A stretch of 64,000 nucleotides of DNA from Varanus komodoensis (taxonomy: Eukaryota; Chordata; Lepidosauria; Squamata; Varanidae): contig NW_025336480.1 of assembly GCF_004798865.1 (NCBI RefSeq), forward strand, positions 18,719,859 to 18,783,858, in the 5' to 3' direction. Each line of letters starts with the position of its first letter. The stretch's first letter is position 1. This document shows, piece by piece, positions 1 through 10,700 of the stretch. The position numbers and the translations under genes are program-made. The notes beneath the pieces are model-generated. The model saw only the letters and a list, made by a program, of their open reading frames with translations. It was not told where the DNA came from and searched no databases.

Positions 1-90
1 CTGGATTGGTAGAGAACGAAAGATAGAGCTGGGTATCATCAGCGTACTGATGATTCCGCAGCCCACACCTCCTGATGACCTCTCCCAGCA
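1..90 (-). mobile_element. L2 LINE fragment, reverse transcriptase YADD region
   Basis: The minus strand reads LGEVIRRC, then NHQYADDTQLYLSFS. The YADD box followed by TQLYLS is typical of L2 clade reverse transcriptases. The fragment is cut by the window edge, so its true length is unknown. Confidence 0.8.
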
Positions 91-3000
91 GTTATCATCA
101 AAGAAGAAAGAATGCTGCTTACTCAATCTTCCAGTAAGAACATCTTGTTTGTAGAGGACATAGGAATCTGTCAGTGATTGCACTAAGCTTGGGATAATTT
201 AAAGTAATTAAATTTAAGCCTTTAAGGCTTTAAAATGTCATGCTGTCATTCATGTATGGAAGAAAATGTGAATGTGTCAGTGAGAACAAAGGTAGCTTGT
301 CCTCTGCACACTTCGGAATCCTATTCGATATGATTGTTGCTCTGGCTTTAATTTGAGCTGGCTTTAATATTCACTGGTATACACACAACACTAGCCTGAC
401 CCTCCAATGAACTGAACTTCCTTTCTAATGGATCGAGGAACAGAGCTGCAACTTTACATAATCCTCTTCTGATTCAGACTGACTGATTGTAAAGGTTTGC
501 CCAGACTGACATGTGGCTGGAGTAGCATCTGCTGCCGCCAGTATGGAGTCATGTAAATAAAGAAAACTTAAATCAGGCCATGCACCAGCCAAAGAAATTA
601 TGAGACTCTCAAATCCCAGCTACTGGTAAAGAGATGGCAGCATATTTTCACTGAATACGTAGGCCAAGTGTTTAATAACATCAGTTTATGTTGATGCAAC
701 ACTTACTGCATTAGAATAGAAGTGACACAGAAATATCTTGATGGTGGTTTTCTTTTGATCTTTCAGAGATAATTCCTGCATTCAGTACCTGGGCGATGCT
801 ACACAAGGTTGTAGTAAAGGAAATGGAAAACGTATGACTGGAACAATCTTAATATGATGTTACCAGAAATAAAGTTATCTATGTACTGGTGTGAGAACAC
901 ACTGCTCATGACAAGAGAAATGAGAAGAGATGTAAGGCTGTTTTTGGTTGAGGTTTTTTTTGTTTTGTTTTTGGGGGGGGTGTTGGGGGTTTCTTGGTAA
1001 TATACACTGCAGCATGCAGAAAAAGACACACAATGTACATGGGAAAAACAAAACAAGACAAAAGGAAAGTGTCCAATGGCACAAAAATGGCTTTTATAAC
1101 AGGCTGAATTTCCAGTTCTATTTTGCTTCTATTTATTTATTTAATTAATTTTATTTGGAGCATTTTTATCCCATACTATACAAAAAACTTTTACAAGCCT
1201 GGGGTATTTTAAAAGGGTACTGACAGTAACTTCACAACCCATGGAATTACCAGCACATAGTAAACATTTTTATATTTTAGTAGACAAGTACTTGCAGGAT
1301 GAAAGTCTGAAATTGAAAAACATTTTTAGTAAGTGAAAATAGCACCTAGTAGGGATGGAGAAAAAAGGATCCACTGTCAATGCATTCTCAAAAGACAACG
1401 GCTTAGATCCCAAGAAGTTAAGAAAATTCACAGGAGTTTCCACTCCTATCCTCCTCCCAGCAGCTACCTGTGGCCCTGAAAAGCCTCTCAAAATGCACGC
1501 CTGAAAAATTGGGGATCACCCAATTTGGAGGAATTCCTCCCCTTTTCAAGAAGCCCCCTTCAACATTTTTCAAGATGGTTTTCATGAAGGCGTGAATGAC
1601 AAGGGAAAAAGAAAGATTCCTTGCGTACCTCCCTTAAGATGAGTTACCTTTGGATCCAAGGCAGTATTTATTTGCATTGAGAAGGAAGACCATAAGTGGA
1701 TGTTGCTTACACTTGTTCTGAGTTTTACTGTACATTGTGCTTATTATGTTATTATTGTGAAAGTATGATTCAGTTCTACATTCTGGTGTGTTAATCTGGT
1801 ACGTTATTTGTGCAATGATAATTTACTGGTTTGACAGAATAACAGCACGTAAACAGTAAAGCCGATAGCACATGTATACATTTACAGTTAAAAAGACCAC
1901 CAAATAAATTCCTATTAACATGACCTTGAAGAGAGAGTGTGTGTGTGAGAGAGAGAGCTGTATCATAGAATCTACCACATGGAGCCCCTACTAGGTACTA
2001 AAATGACTAAAATCACTATTTAGGACAAATCCAATGTATGTGATTTCATTTGCGAGCTAGTAACAGTGCGACTAATTGTTTTAAAAGTAAGGTATGGGAA
2101 ACTCTTCATCCAGATTATGGGGATGGGGGCTTTTACCCTCTACCCTCTAGTCCCTACTCTGAGCCCCAGTGCAGATCAGACTCCCCCCCCCCCCCCCCCC
2201 CCCAAGGCTATTTAACTTGAAGATGCAGCTCCCACTGATGACAATGGGAGCTTTCCTCCTACTGCAAACATCAGCTGCAGAGGGATGCATTCTGGATGGG
2301 AACTGCAACAGGCAAAGAGTTAGAGACCACCTCCCCCATATCAAGGCAATAATCAAGAGTGGGGTGCCTCCTGCTGCTTGTTTCAAAAAACATCATGTGC
2401 CAATTACTAAACACATGAACGATGTTACATTTAGTTTGTCCCAAGCAAGCCCAGCATGCAACCAGGAATTCCTAAGACTTTGGGTATGCCTTATGAAATT
2501 CTTAATGTTCCCTACCCCAGAATGGGCAGTAAACCCCAAGCCATCCCCTCCACCCAAAAGCCATATAACTAGACTTTTTCTAATTTCCCAGGTTTCAGAA
2601 TATTTTCCTGAGCAACTCAGTATGGTGCTGTTCAAGAAACATGAACATTGTTCTTGTTGTTCTTTACAGGCCCTCCAAAATGTTCTGTCCTTGACATCCC
2701 TGCTTGGCTCTTGTACTCTCAAGGCTGTGGCGTCCCTCATGGAGTCAATCCTCTTCTTCTTCTGCCTTCAACTTTCCCTAACATTATTCTGTCATGACAG
2801 AATGTCAAGAACTGATTACTTATACACTAAACACTATAAATAGTATAGGACTTGATACTATTAGACAATCTAACTTTGAGCACCATAATGAAAAAGATAG
2901 GCACCACATAGTCTACTAGAACTTAACTCTTTAGGAACAAAATACTTCCTAAAAATATTACTTCGGCATAGGTAAGTCAGAAAAAACCTATTCCTTGGCA

Positions 3001-3536
3001 GTCCCTATCCTAGATGATCTTCTGTAGCACATATATGTATACAAAAGTACTACACCTCGTAACTTCTTTATGGTTCAATCATATATACGCTTTTGAAAGT
3101 CCAGCTGAGTTCAAGGGAATTTTGACTGCAAGCTTAGTAAAGCTTTGTCAGTGTTGCAGACTTAGGCAATGATGACAATGCCCAAGCACAGGCTATTTCA
3201 GAAATTAGTTTTAGTAAAACAAACAGCACAATAGGGATTAGCAAGAAAAAGTTGCAATGCATGTACTCCTGCCAAGGATTCCAGTCACTGCCCTTCCCTG
3301 CTCCCATTTTCTGCATTTCTCCCCCAACAGTCAGCATCCTGTGTACCAAGTATACTCTGTCTTCATGGGGGTTGCTGGAATGTGGATCCCCCCCACAAGA
3401 GTTTTTTCCTTAATGTTCTGTACTACTGAAAACCTTGGAATACACGCAAGTCTGCTTCCCCTATTGTATTTAGGTGTTTTTTGGCTAAAATGATTGGCAC
3501 TCAGGGAACTGACTAAGAACTGTTAATGGGCACATA
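91..3536. other. Intergenic stretch without recognised genes
   Basis: This is AT-rich spacer left of FAM161A. I see a T/G-rich run near 949-990, a short GT/GA microsatellite near 1938-1960 and a C21 tract (2183-2203). No open frame here has splice signals or protein motifs that I recognise. Confidence 0.6.
2183..2203 (+). repeat. Poly-C tract, 21 bases
   Basis: An unbroken run of C. It creates a proline run in an otherwise random open frame. Its length is likely to be polymorphic or misread. Confidence 0.95.
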
Positions 3537-3686
3537 CCATATTTTTCCAACTGTAAGACACCCCCATGGGATGCCCCCCACTTTTCATACTGATCTCCTC
3601 TTGGTCCCCCTGTGTATAAGACACCCCTGCATTTTTAGGTAAATGTTTTTAAGAAAAAGTAATGTCTTATACACGGAAAAATACTG
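3537..3686. mobile_element. Short TA-flanked DNA element with ATTTTTCC...TATAAGAC inverted ends, copy 1
   Basis: The left end CCATATTTTTCC...GTAAGAC is mirrored by GTCTTATACACGG then AAAAATACTG at the right, and TA lies directly outside both ends. It is a 150-bp non-autonomous element, probably of the Tc1/mariner superfamily judging by the TA duplication. A longer relative lies at 12022-12317. Confidence 0.65.
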
Positions 3687-3959
3687 TATGTACAATTGAA
3701 GGAAATTATACCACGTAACTGCCAAGATCAGTATTTCAATTTATCAAATAGTTTAGTAGGAGATTATTTTGAATTCAAAATATTTAGGAAATTTGTAGGT
3801 TCCCAACAATAAGTATACAGCAAAAGACTTTTTCAAATACTGTATCAAGTTTAAATAATAATCCAGTTAATACAATTGATGTGCATCACACAATGTTGAA
3901 ATCAATGGCACAACTTTCATGGATTTTAGAAGTACTTTATAAATAGTCTGTTCAATTTA

Positions 3960-4189
3960 TTTATTTATTTTTGGATTTATATCCTGCCTTTTTGCTACAA
4001 AGGGCTCAAGGCAGCTTACATCATTCTCCTCCTCCATCTTATCCCCACAACAACCCTGTGAGGTAGGCTGGGCTGAGAGTCTGTGACTGGCCCAAAGTCA
4101 CCCAGTTGGCTCCATGGCTGAGCGGGGACTAGAACCCAGATTGTCTGAATCCCAGTCCCATGCTCTTAACCACTACACCACACTGGCTC
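3960..4189 (-). mobile_element. tRNA-type SINE with AAAT tail, squamate family
   Basis: On the minus strand it begins GAGCCAGTGTGGTGTAGTGG, with A-box and B-box-like tRNA sequence, continues through TCACAGACTCTCAGCCCAGC, and ends in an AAAT repeat. The 8-bp target duplication TCAATTTA is seen at 3952-3959 and 4190-4197. It resembles Sauria-type SINEs. Close matches lie at 36198-36421 and, more decayed, at 5341 and 54690. Confidence 0.8.
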
Positions 4190-4197
4190 TCAATTTA

Positions 4198-5340
4198 CTT
4201 TCGATTCTCATCTTATAGCTTTAAAACGGTAAATCAGAGACCCAACATTCTCAGGAAAGACTTGCACAGAAACTTGGAATGGTTTTAAAGCAATTACTTA
4301 AACTTTCAGTAAATAACCCTGGATTTTCTGCTGTCACATATTTTAGTCCTGTGATTTCAATCTAAAATTTAGTTACAGTCAATAAGCATACTTACAAACA
4401 AAACATGTAGAACAGGAGTGTCACCTAGCAATCTAACAATCAGATCCACAGTAATTCATCTCGAACCTTCAAGGCAGAAGTAGAATAAAGATATATAAAT
4501 GAAGGGCACAGTCTAGCCAAAGTGCGCCTAAGTCTCCCAACCTTGATTTCAGTGGGAAAACAAAGTGCATGCCTCTCCCCAGCTCTCACATAGACTGAAA
4601 GCAATAGGAGTGTCCAACTTTGACTGGATGGTGCCCAAAGATACTTTAAACAGCATAATCTGACACATTTACTCAGAGGAACACCACTGAGTTTAATTGT
4701 GCTTACTTCCAAGTAAATGCATGAAGGACTGCAGTCAAACTGCTCACATTATACAGAGCATATCAACTTAATCTCTTCATTGTCTTTTACCCGACTTTCC
4801 AGCAGCTACTGATTACTGCTTAGCAACCTATTTAGCTGGTATAGTACCAGAATACAGCATCCATCTCATGTTCCAAAGCATCTTTAGCCTAAAGGTTTAA
4901 TGGCTGTAGTTACCAGCCCCTCAAGTTTAGACATACGTACAGCAGACAAACTGAAATCAATGGAACATAAGTCTCCAAATTTAATCCCATTAAGAGTACT
5001 GGTAAAGTAGTACGACTAAGTCTGAATCCACACCCATACTTTGTAAGGAAGACATTATTTTCACAATTCTTTTCAGAATAGTAGACTCATTTTTGTAAAA
5101 TAAAAGAATGAGAAGATATTAAGAATCTAGCATGGAAATCTAAAGTAACAGATTTTAAACAAGCTAATCCATAGGTAGTTAGTTTAACAATCAATTCCCA
5201 ATCAGTCCATCAAAAGCCTTTCACGTGGAGTTGGCTATCTGCAGCATTTCTCAAGATGGAGGGATCAGGATAAAATGGTCAAGATGCAAGATAAAATAAA
5301 ATGCAACAGTAAGTACTATCACCTTTTCATCACTGAGACC
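4198..5340. other. Intergenic stretch, only hairpin-repeat pieces recognised
   Basis: Two pieces of a short hairpin-like squamate repeat lie near 4665-4735 and 4945-4985. I see nothing else that can be named. Confidence 0.5.
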
Positions 5341-5568
5341 CAGTGAAATATGGTGGTTCAAGTGCTGGACTGGGGACCTGAGAGATCTGGGGTCTAATTT
5401 CTAGCTGGTCATAAGCTCCCTGGCTGACTTCAGGCCAGTCACTCACTCTAAGCCTACCCTACCTCACATGGTTGCCGCTGGGAAGATAAAATAGAACTAT
5501 ATAAACTGCCTTGGGTTCCTCACAAGAGGAAAAAAAGAAGATAAAAATGCAATGTAATAATAATGATG
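5341..5568 (+). mobile_element. Diverged tRNA-type SINE
   Basis: It shares the body of the 3960 and 36198 copies: TGGTGGTTCAAGTGCTGGAC at the head, CAGGCCAGTCACTCACTC in the middle and AACTGCCTTGGGTTCCTCAC near the tail, ending in an AATAAT/GAT microsatellite. Confidence 0.65.
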
Positions 5569-7709
5569 ATGATATTTTGGAATGGAATGTGTGTGCAGCT
5601 GCTGCAAATATACTATTTTTTTTTCTTTGAGATTAATCTGATACTTAGAACTAACTGTATTGCAAGTTTCATCCTTTCCAGGGAAATAAGGTTACACCTA
5701 GAAATGCATATAATTGATTTGCATCAGATGATCAATATTTAAACCATATTCAGTTTCTCTGCACAAGACCAAGTAAAATCCTACTATTAAGCCTTTCCCT
5801 TCTTCTTTTAGCATTAATATCAGAATGTTCCCTGATTTAAAGTGACTTTGCAGTCAACTGCAACAAAGTTAAATGCAGGCAGAATGTTCTTGACTCACTC
5901 CAGCTCTAACTTTCATTGTGATATCAGTCAATTATAGGCAAAAACTGGTAGCTCTAGAAAAGGATACTCATCTCCACTAAAAATCACCTTAAGCCAGTTC
6001 ACTGAGGATTATGATATAGGTGGTAACTGCTTACAGATATGCAGCTGAGCTGCTTTTGCACATGGATAAGCCTTGCTTGGTTTCATCCAAATAAATAAAT
6101 AAATAAATGCTCCAATGTGGCAATGTTATTGAGGAATAGAATGAAAGTAACCATACAGATCTTTTTCTAAAGTCTCATAAGCATGTAACACACCATTATC
6201 TCAGTAATTCTCTCCTTTGGCAATCCTCACAACAACCTCTATTATTGTGCATGTGGAGTAGCAAAGCAGCATGCCTCTGCACACTAGCTGGTGCCAAACA
6301 TGAGCCGTATAGTTCCACGGCCTTCACTTCCCACTTGTGGTCTTCGCAGAGGCAGTTGCTTGTCTACTGTGAGAACAAACGCCTTTGGTCTGATTCAGCA
6401 AGGATCAAAAGTTACTAGGCTGTGAAATAACAACCTGCCCAGTGTACTGAAATAATGTGTATAAAGTGAATTGACCAAAATTTGAGGCCTTCCTAAAGCT
6501 CAAGATTTTTTAAAAAAAGGAAGATGCAACTCTGAAGCCAGGAAATATTGAAAAGGAACTAAGGGGAGCTATTAATTTAGTTTCTCTTCTAGGACCAGCC
6601 TATTAGTATTTGACACTAATAAATGTCAAGGGATTGGGAAAGATGGAGCCTGTGGCCAGGCTATGCCAAATGCTGCAAAAATGAGTTATGTTATAGTTAA
6701 CAGGGTACATGAACATGGTAAGAGTGCAATCAACTTGTTTTTGTTTAAAAAAATGGAGGATATTTAAAGGACAAAAGTCACTTTGAGAAAGGGCCAATAA
6801 CAAGCGACATGACATGAAGTGGAAGTAGTACAGATAGCTATGAAGGAGTGAGAATAAATGACTACAGTAGCCAATTGCATATTGTGTTCAACTATAAAAG
6901 GATGGGGGTCAGTTCCAACAGGGAATCATCTGTCCATGCAGATAGTTGTAACAAGTTTGTAAGTTGTGTCCTCATCACATATTCTAAACTCCGTAAATGA
7001 AACACTATAGTACAACCTCCTTTTATTACTGTCTTGATTTGAATTACTTTTTCTCTATAAAAACTATAAAATGTAGCCAAGTTGGGAATGAGTTAGTTTT
7101 AACAACTATGCTGCTTAAAGTCAGTAAGAGCTCTTAATTAAGTACCTTGTTCTTTTCCTGTTGGGTAAGGTTGTAGGATCCACCTAAGAAAGAGCTTGAG
7201 TATATTTAGGTGGCCACAGCTGCATACAATTAATGTAGTTATTCATTTAGTTTCTCTTCTAGGACCACCCTACAAGTTCAAGGTTAACCTGAAATTCAAG
7301 CTGGAGAGTGCAAGCCCATGCTCTTAATCATGGTACAACAAAGAATTCACAGTTGGTCAATACAAATGATACAAACATATTATATCCAGGAATTTCCATT
7401 GTATTCAATTCATAGTCAGGTCAACTGAAAAACCAGTAATTTCCAAAGTTTTAAAGATTTTGCAAAGAAATACTGGTTTTGATATGACTATATAATAAGG
7501 GAACTGAGTTAGCATACACACCAGTTAGGAAGGGAAGCAAGTATATAGAAAAGTGGAAAACTGGAAGAGACCAGCTACTGTGCATGATGTCATAATGACA
7601 TGAGTGTGTTAAGCCAAGTATGAAAACTGAAAGTTCAGAGCACACTTACACATTAAAAGCACTATAGAATAACATTGGTTCCAGAAATCAGATTTTCTCC
7701 ATCTCATAT
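5569..7709. other. Intergenic stretch left of the FAM161A 3' end
   Basis: Contains a short AAAT repeat at about 6090-6110. A phrase near 6579-6600 (AGTTTCTCTTCTAGGACCA) recurs near 7248-7266, hinting at two copies of an old unnamed repeat. No gene is seen. Confidence 0.5.
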
Positions 7710-7715
7710 TTTATT
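7710..7715 (-). terminator. FAM161A: Possible FAM161A polyadenylation signal AATAAA
   Basis: AATAAA reads on the minus strand 21 nt past the stop codon. It would give a very short 3' UTR, so a more distal signal further left is also possible. Confidence 0.4.
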
Positions 7716-7735
7716 TAATCAAGCAATTATTTCAA

Positions 7736-10700
7736 TTAGCCTTCATCATCACTGGATTCTTCTACTGAACCATCTTCATGGTTTTCACTTTCATACTCAG
7801 GAGTAGCTTGGTCATCACAAACTGATCCAGCCTCTTCATTTTGCTCTTGCAGCTCTTCTTCCTCAAATGACTTGGCTGACTGAAGTCCCAACTTCTCCTC
7901 CTCTCTCTGCGATTCGCTAATTTCACCTTTACTTTCACTGTCACTATAAAAAAATGAGAAAGTCTTCATATTATATTTTGATGAGCAGTCTATTTCTTTA
8001 AAAAACTACTCAGATGCAAGTTCTTAAACATCAACCAGATTACAACCATAAGGAGTAATTTTCAAACTCCATACTTACAATAATTGTGTTATTGCACTTT
8101 GGCTATTGAGTGGCATTGAAATGAAACAAAAATTCATTTAAATAATTTTAATTAAGGAATCTTTAGGGAGACAGAATCTTATTGATGAAGTGAACTCTCA
8201 TTTGACCTGGGAAAAATGCTTATTATATTTTATTCTGCTTTTCAAAAGAAAAAATGCTGCAAAAGCACCATACTTAAATAAAAACAAAACAGATCCTTCT
8301 GTCAGGCTTACAAACCTAGAAATTTATATAGGTTAAAAAAAGGGAAAGTGGACTCTCCTCAACCAAGTATGTGTTGCAGTAGGCCTGCCTGCTCCCTCAA
8401 CAACCAAATAGGAGGGAACCTCACACTATGCCCAACTTCTTTTCCCATTCATAGGTGAACAGCAGCAAAGAGATATTCCAAAGCCATTTCATATCCTAAG
8501 ACTGTCCCAGAGCAGTCAGGCAGGCCTCCATATGGTGAGTGCTTATAAGACTTGTTACATTACTACATGTTACATTGTCCAAAGGGAAGCTGTTTAAAGT
8601 GAATGGGGAATGTAGTTCCTGCAAGTATCTTCAAGGGATGCAATCAAAGGAAATAGGCCATAAGATCCATGAGAGCAAGATCCCTGAAGCAGTGTGCACA
8701 CCCCAAATGCTTGTCCATCTCGACAGTAAAAGACACAGACATCCCTGGCAACAGGAAACAATCAGACTCTCATTTTGTCCTTAAAGAAAATCATCATAAA
8801 GCAAGCATCCAAGCAGCATACTTCCTAGGTAAGTATCCACATCATTTTTGGCTTTAAGATGAACGGACCAAAGTGGAGCCACAGATAAATCTGGCTGCCA
8901 TACTCAAGGGCCTAGGTCTGCCTGAAAGGGTCATATGAGCTGCCCACAGAGCTATCCAGTCAGATGACCAATCCTGAGTCCAAAGGATCAAAGTCCTAGC
9001 ACTGGGGTGCTAAACCTTTAGCCCATTGGTAAATCTCACCTACCTACAGTTCCCCAGATGGCCAGGTCCCTACCCTCATCTCCTGTACCCCAACTGCCAA
9101 TTTTATGGTGGTTTCTCAATATTGGTGCCATTTCTATCCCATTCTAAAATATTGAGATGACTCTCCTAAAGATTAGTTACAAGCAGTAAAAGCTTTAATT
9201 GCCCCACATTGCCAACTTCTCAATACTACACTAAGACCTTTCTTTTCTCTCATAAATTTTCAAGACCTAGATTTTTATGTTTGTTTTATCAATTCCTGGC
9301 TGTTATTTTGTACTGTACTGTATTTATTCTTTCAAATATCCATATTGTATTGTATATTTAACTGTTTGTGTATTATTTTAGTATTTTAGCTGTTTGTAAT
9401 CCAGCCAAACAATACTGATCATTAGCTATATTAAAATATAACAAACAAACAAACAAACAAATAAAAGAATTAAGGTAAAATATGACGGCATTTTGGTTCC
9501 ACCCCTTTGCATTTTGACCAACCCACCACTAAAATGCAACTTCTTGCAACCAAAACCTTCTCTGAAATTGAATGTGGCCCCTGGGATGAAAGAGGTTCAA
9601 CACCTGTGCCCTAGCACAATCAACATACAGGTGATGCTTCAAATGGAGGCTATTTCACTTCTCTTATGTAGGAACAGCTGCACAGAAATCAGGGTAACTA
9701 CTGCTCTATCTGCTGGAGGGTACCAAGGCTGTTTATTCTATTCCTGGACTGGGAATAAAACCTCTTGACTAGTTCATCTATTCCAAATCTTGTTACTCTG
9801 GTTTAATATATTATAAAAGAACTGAGGAAAGGGGAAATGTGAGCACAACTTAATCTAAGAAGCACTGCATTAAGCCATCCAAAAGTACTAGACAAATCTC
9901 TGAAATCTTCTCCAGAAGTTACATATTCCATTTGAAAGTACTAAGCACAAAGCTGTCAGCACACCATTTGTAATATCTACCTTCCTCCATCTGATGCCCA
10001 GCTTTCAGAGCCATCACAAGAAAGGTCTGGCAAAAGCTCTTTTGTGGCAGTTTGCCCTTTCTGTGACACAAACTCTTCACACAGTCCCAGTTCTCGAAGG
10101 GTATCAGAGTAATGCTTTTCTGCTGCTATCCGTGCATTTTTCTGTTTTTAAGTGGAGGCAAAACAACCACATTAATCCGTAATTAAGATACACCACAGTT
10201 TAAAGAACTCACAACATACATATTTGTGGGTGTGCACGTGAGTGCAGCTTGCCAGATATCACTTATCCGAGAACATAAAACATTCAGCATTCATACGCCT
10301 TATTCAAAAGATACAGTCTATCACAGAAGTGAGTACACCCCTCACATTTTGTAAATATTTTATCTTTTCATGTGACAACCCTGAAGAAATGACACTTTGC
10401 TACAATGTAAAGTAGTGAGCATACAGCTTGTATAACAGTGTAAATTTGCTGTCCCCTCAAAATAACTCAACACACAGTCATTAATATCTAAACCGCTGGC
10501 AATAAAAGTGAGTACACCCCCAAGTGAAACTGTCCAAATTGGGCATTATTAGCCATTTTCCCTCCCCGGTGTCATGTGACTCGTTAGTGTTACAAGGTCT
10601 CAGGTGTGACTGGGGAGCAGGTGTGTTAAATTTGGTGTTATCATTCTCACTCTCTCATACTGGTCACTGGAAGTTCAACATGGCACCTCATGGCAAAGAA

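Noticed and set aside
2169-2843. 224-codon plus-strand open frame with a proline run and a hydrophobic start
   Set aside because: The proline run is only the poly-C tract. The rest lacks any recognised domain or splice context and lies in AT-rich intergenic DNA.
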